From the NCBI GenBank assembly GCA_038501195.1, contig JBBPUQ010000010.1, forward strand, positions 1,195,501 to 1,259,500: 64,000 bases of DNA, written 5' to 3'. The DNA is from Nemania diffusa. Its lineage: Eukaryota > Ascomycota > Sordariomycetes > Xylariales > Xylariaceae. The translations under genes and the position numbers were made by a program. This document shows, one piece after another, positions 9,814 to 20,854 of the stretch (position 1 is its first letter; each line of letters starts with the position of its first letter). The notes under the pieces were generated by a model that was not told the origin of the DNA, made no database searches, and saw nothing but the letters and a program-made list of their open reading frames with translations.

Positions 9814-12800
9814 ATGGAAGTGGTTGGCCTAGTTGCGGCCATCCCCGGGCTCATTGAGCTAACTACAACGACCCTTATCCTACTTCGTGACGTTTCTCAA
9901 AGTCGGAAGGCCCTGTCTGAAGTGACGAAGAGCCTTGACCTCCAGCTTCAAGCTCTCTCGGAGGTTCTAAGTCTCTTCGTCTCGAGAGGTCATTCTACCT
10001 GGCTGTTGTCCAGTCAGCGCCAGAAATTATCACCGTTAATCGAGCAGCTACGTCAACAGCTAGAATCACTCAAGACGTTTTTATCCACCACCCGCAGTCA
10101 AAGCAGGCTCCAGCGCATCAAAATTGTAGTCAATGATCCAAAGAAGAAACTTAGAGACGAAGTGCAGAAACTCGAAACGAGCATCAGCATATTGAAGCTC
10201 TATCTGCTCGAATGTAGCCTAACACTAAATGAAGGTAAGAATGGCCGCTGTGGTCTCAGAGCTCTCTATTAAGTGAATGTATCTGACGGATGCTATAGAG
10301 GCGGCTGCGGCGACTCTATCTGCGAAGAAGCTAGAGTTAAGGACTCTGCTTAATCCGAGCGGTCATGACTTCATCCGAACCAAACTGAGCGGCACGCTTA
10401 ACTGGATTTTATCCAACACAATCTTTCATCAATGGCTTACCGCCTCGACTCCTCCTAGTCCTACAGCGACGCCCTTTATATCTCGACTACTACTAATACA
10501 TGGATCAAAGGGCTCTGGGAAATCGGTTCTTGCAGCTTCTACCGCTATTGATTTGAGACTCGCTGGCAGACCATGTGCATTCTTCTCGTTCTTCCATGGA
10601 ATTGAGAGACAGAAGAAGTGTAAAAGCATGTTATCTACGATACTCTGGCAGATGCTCAACTTTGATGGGCACTCTAGCGAAACCTTCAGTCAAGCATATG
10701 GTACCATTCTCAACTCCGATTCCATGTCCCCCGAGCTGCTTCGCCAAGCTATAGAATGCGTGGCCTCCACCCTTCAAGCCCCCTTCTATATGGTTATTGA
10801 CGGGGTTGACGAGTCAGATGATTGGGACGATACCGATGCCGAAGAGCCACTGCATATGTTCGAAGAATGGATGCACAAATTTTCTACGCTCCATATTCTT
10901 CTTGCGGGGCGACAGCCAATCCTTCATCATGCTCTTGCAAAATATCCCGGTAGAAGCATTGAGCTTTCGGGAGATGTCACCAGTGGCGACATTTTTAGGT
11001 TTATCGACCATAAGATCAAGGAATCTCCTCGTCTAAACGCCATGCCAGAGCATGTGAGGGCTCATGTCCAAAAGACGCTCCGGGAAAAGTCCACAGGCAT
11101 GTTTTTATGGGTTGAGCTTGTCTTTAAAGAACTCCATCATTGCCACAGCTCCAATTCAGTTACTAGTTGTCTTCAAGACTTACCACAAGACCTAGAATCT
11201 GAGTATGCCCGGCTCTTCATAAGGTTAGCGCACCGTCTACATAGCCAGCTCGATAGACCTATACCTTCCGTCAAAGTAGCTCGTACACTTTTAGCGCTAG
11301 TAATGAGTTCCCTGGATCCCTTAACTGTCGACGACTTACGTTATGCGTATGCAGCATCCTGCAGAAAAGGCCAAATGTGGAGAGAAGAGCTCATCGCCGA
11401 GGATGCCATGTTTGACTTGATTGGAGACTTCGTCATCTGCACAAGATCAGGTAATACTCAACATGTACACTTTTGCCACTCCTCTTTTGAAGAGTTTCTA
11501 TTACTCCCACCCGAAAATTGGACTGGAAGACTGAAAGGTGTCAAGTTCTTCCGCCTTGACTACATGGAATGTCATCAGCTCATGGCGCGAGCGTGTCTTG
11601 AATATGTGGCAAACTTCGATTTTGGGTATCCTCTCACAGACAACTCCTATCAAAAGCTCATCAGCAAAGCATTTATATTCTATGCAACAAAGAATGGCTT
11701 CTCTCACTTCATGTATCAGAGTTCGACGGACATGAACAACTCGATAACACAAACCGAAGTATTGGATGCTTACATTAAAGGTCCGAACTTTGGTGGCCTG
11801 ACGGAGTTCATTGTCACTGTGTCCCTTGATCAGATTGAACTCGCCGAGGATTCCGCTATCTCATTAGAGCTCTTAGCTGATTCTCTGCCATTGATTGGAA
11901 GACGGATTGCTGAGGAAAACGTCTATCGCATTGAGAAATTTGGCCCAGAAGATCCTAGAACTCTCTCCTGGCATTATATTCACAGCTTACTTCACCTCAA
12001 TTTACCAATCACATCGATAACAAGCTCGGAGCAACTCCAACACATGAAAAGCATACCTCTGGAATCGGAGCCCTCTAGTTCAAAGAAAGCACAAATTTTA
12101 GATGAACCTACAGAAGCGCTACTACAAACACTTTCACCGTCGGGCATGCTACAAACTCACGATCAAGCTATCTCTAATGTCCCAAGAAGAGCTACTAGCA
12201 CTAGAATTCGCTCTCTTGAAACAGTGAATGCAGCAATACAGTCCAATATTTACGGGGCAGTTTTGGGTAAGACGCTTCAACAAGCACTACAGATTTGGAT
12301 AGATCCCAAGGCGGCCTTCAACAAAGTAGCTGAATCATTCGTGGCTGGACTACCAATTCCTATCCACATAGGATATGCCAATGTAGTTCGTATTCGCCAT
12401 GCAGAGTTGGGTCTCACACTTCTGCATCTAGCGAAACGGCGGACAGAGGGTCAGCGGACAATATACAGAGTATGGGTCCTAATGATGTATGCCGAGCCCG
12501 TTAAGGAGGACTACGAATCGATGAGACGCGAGGTTCACGATATTCTTTCGGGGCTAGAGGATAACCCTATTACACGGTTATTTGTATATGTCAACGTCTT
12601 CTTCCTGGTCAGACTTTTCAGTTCACAGGGTCGCAAAACCGAAATACCCAAACTTATCGATGATCTTCTATGCCGGGCCACTGACTCTCAGTCTAGGGCC
12701 ACGAGGCACAAGCGCCAAAAGTTTTTCTGGGTACTTGCGCATAAAACACGGATATGGAGAGAGATGGAGATCAAATGGCTAAGTATAGTTGCGGCAGAAC

Positions 12801-13501
12801 TCTACGATATCAAAATGGTTCAAGACGCAGAGCGAGTTTACGCCTATGTCTGCACGTGTGCAAAGGCTCATTATGGCAAACAGGCACCCGCTACCCTAAG
12901 TTTTCAGCTGGCTTATCTTCTAGCTCTAAAGGAAAACATGCGCTTCGCTCAAATGGAAAAGATTTCAAGCGAAATACTTGAGGCTCAATCATTCAAAGAA
13001 CTAGACGAGTTCGAGCGCTACCTGGCCCGATATATTTCGGCTGAGACGGCATGTAGACTAGAGAAATTTACTAGCGCGTCCGAGACTTTACAAACGTTGT
13101 TAAAAGATCTCGAGCCTAGAGAAAATAAGAGCTGGGAATATCGTTATGTTGAGGATGAAGAGCTAGCGATCCACGTAAGAGTCCTCCTGCTTGAAGCGCT
13201 TGGGGGCAGCACACATCCCGATCGAAATGATGATCTGCGAAAGGATTTGTTGGGCCGCTGTCTAGAACATCTAAATCACACCCCCCGGGAGGAGTTTTCT
13301 CACCTTTGGCGTGATGATACGGTATGGAGGTGCTGTGCAGTTTCGGATGAAGTTTATGGGGTAAACCACCAAGTGACTTGGCGACTTAAAAACTATCTCC
13401 CCTACGCAGACTCTACACCAGATCGTGTATTTTATAGTAGTTTCCTTCCCAGGTACAACTATGGTAAATGTAGTGAATATGGTGGGTACGGTAAAAAGTA
13501 A
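9814..13501 (+). CDS. NACHT/STAND NTPase with TPR-like C-terminus
   Basis: Two exons, 9814-10234 and 10299-13501 (intron 64 bases, frame kept), give 1,207 residues. Residues 1-140 begin MEVVGLVAAIPGLIELTTTT and are helical, resembling the HeLo-like/SesA class of N-terminal domains on fungal STAND proteins. The NACHT domain follows. Walker A is GSKGSGKS at about 209-216, Walker B is FYMVIDGVDES at about 303-313, and LLAGRQP is a likely sensor. The C-terminal third is helical with loose TPR-like units (for example AERVYAYVCTCAKAHYGKQA). The family includes fungal NLR-like receptors controlling heterokaryon incompatibility and other non-self responses. Oligomerisation on ligand binding is known for the family, not shown here. 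The tail YNYGKCSEYGGYGKK is Gly/Tyr-rich. The reading frame is intact. The gene borders the MITE patch. The exact N-terminal class and ligand are unknown. Confidence 0.85.
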
Positions 13502-15143
13502 CATCGCGGTCCAGGAGTGGTTCCATAACATCTTCTTAAGTAGGTATGTACCTAGGTAGCTAGTCCTCCAGCTCCCTAACAGAAAGATCGCCTAAGTAGT
13601 ACCTCCTACCTACAAACTAGGAGAGGTTTTGTTTTAAAACTTGAGTGTTCGCGAAATAAAGTAGTCTGTTTAAACTGTCAAACATTCTATTAGATGTGCC
13701 ATATAATAATACGGTTTATTGAATATTATATGGAAAGGTTATATTCAATTTTTAATATAAAATGATTTTTAAACCTATGTTAATAAATATCACAGCCCTC
13801 ACTTAGATTTGAACAGATGACCCTACTTGTAGTCTGTGTACTATGGTTTGTGTGAAGGCTAGAGCCTAGAGCCTGTGAATGGAGGGTAATTAGCGCCACT
13901 TCCGTCAAACGATAAGCTATGGGATATGCGATATGGGATATAGGCGGTAGGACTTACTATATTAATATTATAAATATTATAGTGATGACGTATCTTTTTA
14001 CTCTGTTGCTGACCGTAGTCTATCTATAAAAACCGCATTCTTCTGTCAAGCTCCCATGCTGTAAAGCCTGTTCCAGCATGACTCTATAAAATCTATGGGA
14101 CGCGGAAAACTTGAAGCATGGGATCTCAGAGAGGAAGAAAACATGATTTACAATACACTAGACATTAGAAGTGTTCAGGGCTTGTGTCGGGGGGTTTTAG
14201 ACTAGAGTAGGTAAGTGTGAGCAGCTAAGGGGAAGAGATTTGGTATACGGCTCAATAGAAATATTAATTCATTCCTAGCTCTCTAGGTTCGCCCATAAGA
14301 GGACTAGAGGTTCTCTGTATATAACTCAAACCATAGATATAACTACGTTAGTAACTTTATTACCTGACAGCTTGTCATTTTAAAGCGACAATATAACTAA
14401 CCCCTTCTTGGTGGTTATATTGGTGGTTTTAGCTACATATATTATGCAGTTTCGTTCCGTAACAGATATAGAATTTCTCAACCCCTCAGGGACCTAGAGG
14501 GCCATGAACCAGTTCATCTTTCTTGCTGAGTTTTATACTATACCCTCTTCTAACCTCTTACTCCTCTTTTTCATAATTGTGGAAAGCCTGCTATTCAATC
14601 TGAGACCAAACCGTCCGACAGCCACTATGATAGTTACTGACTATGGTGATAGTGCGGGTGAGTAGGCGCCGATTTGTAGGGGGGAATTGAAGATTAGGCT
14701 TAGTCTAGCACGTCTGCGATGAACCCTCTCTATATACTTCCGAAAGATTTTTCTGGGAGGCCTGCCTTAGTTAGCTAGTCAGACTGGTCCTCGAGATCAA
14801 ATCCCACTCATCGTTTTGTTTTCTGAAGATCTGAAGCTAGAAACTTTTTGTAACCGTAGTCAAGCCTCCAAAGTGCGGTGTCTGCCTAGTATAGGCTCTA
14901 TTTCACTATGTAAATGAAATATTCATCTTTATCAATAGCCTTCTTTTTTTTTGCATCTTCCATTGTCGCTCTAGGATTCTTTTGCTATAGTTACCTAGTT
15001 GATAAGTCGATCATGTCTACTGATAGGAGTCAGGGATTAAATCTGATATTTTTCTACTGAAGGTGATGCCTTCCTTGTCTACCTCCGCCTTGCCCTATAT
15101 ACTACACGAATGAAAGAACAGTCGTATCCAGTCTACAAATAGA
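13502..15143. other. Gene-free AT-rich stretch between NACHT gene and CLPTM1-family gene
   Basis: About 1.6 kb with many stops in all frames and AT-rich runs (for example 13680-13800 and 13960-13985). I see no gene, no element ends and no RNA gene. Both flanking genes end toward it. Confidence 0.5.
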
Positions 15144-17333
15144 TTATTTTCTCTTTTTCGCATCCCCTGTGCTTCTGCCCGTTGCTGTGGCTTCGCCTCC
15201 GACCTTTTCGGACACAACGGGATCAGCCTTGGGCAACAACTTGGGCTCCACCTTAGCCTCCTTTGATGGCTCCTCGTCATCATCACCGCCCTGGCCGAAT
15301 TCGTTAACACGGGTGTAGTCAACTTTGTATGCCCAGCGTTGATACAAGTAGATGAAGAAGATGACGTCATCTCGGAGGGTAGCCAGTCGGTGAAGGAATG
15401 GCATTTTGATTGTGAAAGCGAATAAGTCGTCGATGAACGTGTTTAGGAACTTGTACATCATCGCTTTTCCAGGCATATGCGCCACGCTCTTGAGACGGTA
15501 GTTGATATACAATGATGGAACCATCATGAGAAAACCGTAGGCGTAAACAGAACCGACAAGCGTGGTGATGATGTAGGAATACCATGACTTGTGGGAATCG
15601 TAGTATAGGGAGTAGATTGCATAGCCAACCAAAAGAGGCACACCAGCAATATACATGTATTTGAAGGCAATCTCGTCGTACTCTTTGGTCTTCTCCTCAG
15701 TCTCGCTCAGCTTGTACTTGTCTTCGAAGGCAATGCGATACGGGATGAGTGAGCCAGGTGGCGCGGGGCGCATTCTCACATTCACTATAGTCGTAATTTT
15801 CCAAAATTCTATGACGATGCCTATGCCTTGGGAGCCGAGGATCATCCAGCTCGTATTTTGAGAGTTGTCGACCAAGTAGAGGAAGATGACAGCTTGCATG
15901 AAAACATTGGCTAGAATTGAGCGCACAGAGATGCCGACATTGTCCTTCTTCTTCCGATAATGAGCAATGTCGGAACCAAAGGCGAGTGTCTCAAGTATCA
16001 AGTGAGCAATACTGACGACAAAGGTAACGCCTAGAAGCCAGGGGTTAGTATCCAGCAAGATTTCCTTAATAAGTTCAATTTCGCTGCCATCGCTGCCGCC
16101 AGGCATGGAGCCGCCAAACGCAGCCTGTCGAGCCTGCTGCTTTGTATTGAGATCCATAGTGGCCATGAGGTTGAATTGCCAATTCTTTAAGTTACCAAGG
16201 TCAAGACGCAAGGGAAGCGTCTTGACCGTGTCGTTCAGGATAATCATATGGGTTTTCATTTGCCAGAATTGGTTGACAAATAAGACAGGGTCTTAAAGAA
16301 GCATTAGATATTGTAATGATAGGGGTGCTCAAATGTTTCTTGTAACTTACAGTACCATGAATTTTGTCCAGAACCATCACGAGCACCGGTTGACTGTACT
16401 TGGTTAATATGATATACAATATCTGAAGTTTGAGAAACCCTACCTCGAGCATGAGAAACTGTTGAACTGCGGGGGGCAATTGTGGGTAGTTCAATATTCC
16501 CGTATCGGGTATGAACGATAGACTTGTATTTGGGTGATAGTAGTTGGCGACAATAGGGCCAGCTACCTCGTCCTCTGGCGCCCCGACAACCTCGACCTTG
16601 TCTTCGAGTAGGTTCCGTGTTTTGGCTTCTTTTTTCTTTGGGAGATATTGAGTCAGAGGGTAGGTGAAGTGGACAGCCGTAGCCGGGTCAAAACCAGATT
16701 CCTTAGGGTCCAGGATGGTGCCCGTGAGGCCAAAGTAGAAGTGGCCCCAAAGCGTTCCGTTGTTCTGCACAGAAGTGGGCACGTCGAAAAGAGTCTCGGC
16801 AGACCGCTTATCTTTGGAATCACCTAGCTGGAACCCAGTCTCTCTCAAAGCAACCATCTCTTCGGGCACGCTTGCGATCTTGGTGGGGACGAAGCTCGAG
16901 GACAAGGTAACGATAATATCGATGGCGCTATCGGTAGGCCAGATGGGGGCCAGGCGCTGCGGGATGCGGTTGTAGGTAGCGCCGGGGTCTAATGTGGCTG
17001 GCCGAAGTTGGTATGCAGGGATTTCGCCGATGTTGGCGGGTATCTGCACAATGTTTCCGTCGGGGTCTTTCGTCGTGGCTGTCTGCTGCTGCTGCTTCTG
17101 GTTGCCGGCGCCCATGAACTGCTTCATGACCAACTGGATACCAACCCAGATCAGGACACCTTGTACGATCTTGGAGAAGATAGACTGCTGCAGGCGCCAG
17201 AGACATGATTAGCTAGCCTGGAATAAACTCGGGACGCGATACACAACTAAAGAAGACTAGGACGTTTTGCGCAACGTACGCCTTGCTCCTTGCCGGCAGC
17301 ATCGCCAGCCGGAGGCCCGTTTGGTTCCGGCAT
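15144..17333 (-). CDS. CLPTM1-family transmembrane protein
   Basis: Four exons: 17333-17280, 17187-16444, 16393-16351 and 16291-15144, giving 662 residues, a usual length for the family. The introns (92, 50 and 59 bases) have GT/AG ends and every join keeps frame. One hydrophobic segment lies near the N-terminus (VQGVLIWVGIQLVMKQFM). A large luminal-type domain follows, then SWYYPVLFVNQFWQMK. Five or so hydrophobic segments lie in the C-terminal half, including LLVGYAIYSLYYDSHKSWYS and a conserved FIDDLFAFTIKMP. This order is that of the cleft lip and palate transmembrane protein 1 family. Its human members are ER proteins linked to receptor retention and lipid scrambling. The role in fungi is not defined. 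The C-terminal tail is charged and low-complexity (GQGGDDDEEPSKE). The gene is divergent from the LOG-family gene. Confidence 0.92.
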
Positions 17334-18635
17334 CGTGACGAGAGACACCACGAATCGCGAATCGCTATCGCTGGGAAACAGGCCAAGACGATTTCACGGG
17401 GAATCGGGACCGACAGAGGAGGCGAGCGAATAGAACCCGAAGAGTGAAGGTGAAGATACGACCCGGGACACTCGTTGGAAGGCTTGGTGTCGAGAGGTAC
17501 AGAATACAGATGTGTGTCCACTTTAGGGTGGTCGGTATTCTGCACTCTCGACAAATCGAAGCGGCGAGGGCGGACGTGGATTCACCGATAAGGCCTGCGC
17601 GCTAGGATAGTCTAGGCCTCTAATTTACACGTCTTCGGCAGCCGCAACGTTGTGCCAATGCGATTCGCACCCCCGGCTGGCATCCGGCTGGCAGGTAAGT
17701 TGCCAGTACTACTCTATACTTGTAAATTGGACGAATCACAACCTATAGGTACAGATATAGGTGCTACATCATGTGGACAAGATCCCTACGTAACCTTGTA
17801 TCTAATGTACCTACATAGGTATGTAGGTAATGCCCGGTACCATACCATACTTCCAATTATTGCCCTACCTTCAAATCACATCGCACATCGCAACCAAAAC
17901 TCCTAACATCTCTTTGCATACATCTTGACCGCCGTGCTCAACGTCACACGATACAGGAACATCAGCCATTGCAAGCCACCTTCCAATGGTGGGACGCTCC
18001 AAATTTGCTTCGGTCTATGTGCAGGTACATACCTACCTAATTGTCTCACTGCGAGCGACGTCATCAATGGATCAATCAGTCCCGCCATAAGGTATTATTC
18101 GCTCTGGCTGCCCTCTGGCACCTGGAGCCGTCAATTAGCATCTGACCTAACGCATTGGTATTCCTGTGACTCAACCACCGTGCATTCAAGGGGTTCCACG
18201 GATTGTTTGCTCGAGGTTTTGACGTTTTGACTCAATATTAACTATCGTCTTCCATTTTATCTTGGTTTGTTATTATTCAATTATCCCTATTCCTATCCCT
18301 GACTGCATTGCTTGTGATCCGGGAATATATATAAATTGTTTCTCGTCTGTGTGACTTACAACTTTTTCGTGTTCGTCTGATCTGATCTGCCTGTCCCCGT
18401 TGTGCTCACATTTCACCACCCAAAGAGTCTCAGACAACACGTTCACTAGGCCCAATCACCCTCTCAACAATGTAAATTCCTTCCCATTCTTCCTCCCTTC
18501 TTTATATATATATATATTTCTTGTAGACGAACTGGTTGACATTTTCTACAACCCATCAACTATACCACGGAGTCCGGCGGCGCATTTCCTATACCTTACT
18601 CTACCATACTACAGCACGGACACTCGACACCCACA
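17334..18635. promoter_or_regulatory. Divergent promoter region, CLPTM1-family / LOG-family
   Basis: About 1.3 kb between two divergent starts. A TATA-like run lies at 18325-18336 (atatatataaat), about 300 bases before the plus-strand start. A possible leader intron in the LOG-family transcript runs from GTAAATTC near 18471 to CTTGTAG near 18525 and contains a (TA)n run. No coding sequence is seen. Confidence 0.4.
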
Positions 18636-19396
18636 ATGCCGAACTCGAACGGAACCCCACCGCAGACCAAGATCTGCGTCTACTGTGGCTCCTCTGCTGG
18701 GAAGAGCCCGAAACATATCGAGGCCGCACGAGCCTTGGGGAAAATAATGGCTGAAAACAATATCGGCTTAGGTATTTTTTTTTCTTTTTCACGAGATATC
18801 CTCCGATACTTTGTTTTATTCACCTTACTAATCTCTGTGACTTCCTTGCAGTATACGGTGGCGGTACAGTAGGGCTCATGGGCGAGGTAGCTAAAACCAT
18901 CGTGTCAATCAGTGGCCCTGATGCCGTCCATGGCATCATCCCAGAGGCCCTAGTCAAGTGGGAGCGCGACGATACCTACGAGGTAAAAGAGAACGCCAAC
19001 GGATACCATGTCCCCGAGAAGACCATATACGGGCGTACAACAGTGGTCCAGGACATGCACACACGCAAGCGCATGATGGCACAGGAAGTGATAGAAGGTG
19101 GACCGGGCTCCGGTTTCATTGCCCTGAGCGGTGGCTTCGGCACCATGGAGGAGCTGCTGGAAACCGCAACTTGGAACCAGCTAGGCATTCACAGCAGGGG
19201 TGTATGTGTACTCAATATTGATGGGTTCTACGACGGCCTGTTGGACTGGATCCGTAAAGCCGTTGAGGAGCAGTTTCTCAAGCCTGGCAATGCTGGGATT
19301 ATAGTGACGGCCACAGATGTGGAGGGGGCGATAGGGGCCCTGAAAAACTATAAAGTCTCAGATGCACGGTACGGGCTAGATTGGAGTCAACAATAA
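18636..19396 (+). CDS. LOG-family protein (cytokinin riboside 5'-monophosphate phosphoribohydrolase-like)
   Basis: Two exons, 18636-18771 and 18852-19396 (intron 80 bases, frame kept), give 226 residues. The N-terminus ICVYCGSSAGKSP is the first Rossmann strand and loop. VYGGGTVGLMGEVA and FIALSGGFGTMEELLE are the two family signatures. The second corresponds to the PGGxGTxxE motif, with Ser in place of Pro. Annotators often label this family lysine decarboxylase, but the tested members hydrolyse nucleoside 5'-monophosphates, releasing ribose 5-phosphate and a base; plant and some fungal members activate cytokinins. Full length and all key glycines are present. No cytokinin synthase is seen nearby, so a role in hormone production is not implied; a general nucleotide-salvage or clean-up role is equally possible. 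Confidence 0.92.
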
Positions 19397-20854
19397 CCAA
19401 CTAGTCTTGTATTTGTATAGATATATGCTACGGTAGCAAGCGTAGCAAGGCCAATGGCAAGCTACCTGTAACGAGATGTTAGCGCATCAGTGAGGAATTT
19501 AGTGCAACCCAACTCTTTGGTACAACGTCTCTTTATTTATACTGGATCTCGAAATGATCTCGTGACTTTTTTCGCTGTTGTGCAACGAGGCAGACACTAG
19601 CCTACTCGATCCTCGAACTTAAACGTCAATACTCCAACCCTCCCAGCGATTTATACCTCAATATTGCAGCTGTCACAGCCCTCCCTCTTCCTATTCCTCT
19701 CCTTGCCTGATAATCTTGCTAGGGTAGGATTTACACGTAGTCGACTTAGCGAACCATGTCAATGATATTGGAAATCATTTCAACGCATTGCTTCACCAAA
19801 AAGATGAGACACGTGAATTAGATGCAGTGTAGAATGTTGGATTGAGAAGCAATCGGGCCGATATATGTATCACACTTGTATGTGCACCCAAGAGTAGCAT
19901 TAAGAGGCTCTTTTGATCCCTTTGGAGTCCGAGCCTCTTCGTTACCTATCAACGTCTACATTACTATCTCGTGTTTGGTTGATCAACCGACTTACTCAGG
20001 GGTTGTTGGTTTTCCAAGATCACACACAGTTGGATGGTGATCGGTGCACTAGTTTGCTATGAATGCTATTGTTCCCTTTGCGCCCCTGAACAAGCGTGCA
20101 ACATACGCAAGGTAAAATGACGTTGAATGATGTATACCATGATGATACATTTGCACTGTCAAACCACATATACCGGTATGTAGGTACCTAGGATATGTCC
20201 TTACATTTACTTACATGCAATATCTCTGTCAGCATAATAGCTGATGTATAAGCTAAGGAGAGACCCATGCCTGGTAGCATGGTCCAAGCGAGTCGATATA
20301 AAGAGATGTGAATATTAGTTGGTACATGATTTAAAAGCAGCTGACGTGCAGGATTCTGTCACATAGGTACACCACCGCCAAAGCGATCAGTAAAATGGTG
20401 TAGGGATTATGGAAGGAACAAATCAAGCAGATAGATGTCGGAAAGTCACTCAAATTAGTAAGCTTACCCACCCATTCCATTCCCATCATCAGATAATAGA
20501 TTGATGATAGGAAGTAGGTAGGTACCTACCTATGTAGATAATTACAACAATGGTGCTGGGAAGGTGAGGCTTTAATGGTCCACTTTTCCCGATGCAAACC
20601 GATCGGACCCTTTAGTCTAAAATTTTATCCAATTTAGAGAAAGAATATAGCTCCTTTTTACATACTTCGTATTAGTACGATCATTACCTTTATTAATCAC
20701 ACTTGTACATTAAGATCCCTGTAAATGTCGGACATCTGCTCTTGTGTAAGTATATACATATAAACGGAACTAAAATTCCTGACAGCCTGTGAATCGTGAC
20801 ACCTAGGTAGGGGGAGGGGACTTCAGGGTTCTGCTATCCCGCTAACAAAATCGC
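19397..20854. other. Intergenic region between LOG-family gene and PABA synthase
   Basis: About 1.46 kb without a recognisable gene. It holds the 3' side of the LOG-family gene and the promoter of the PABA synthase gene. Several short words of the TAGGTACCTA type occur (for example near 20180 and 20518-20530). Confidence 0.5.

Noticed and set aside
13795..13860. Possible minus-strand tRNA-like segment around TTTGAAC
   Set aside because: Stems around the supposed T-loop and anticodon do not pair; at best a decayed tRNA-derived sequence, too weak to call.
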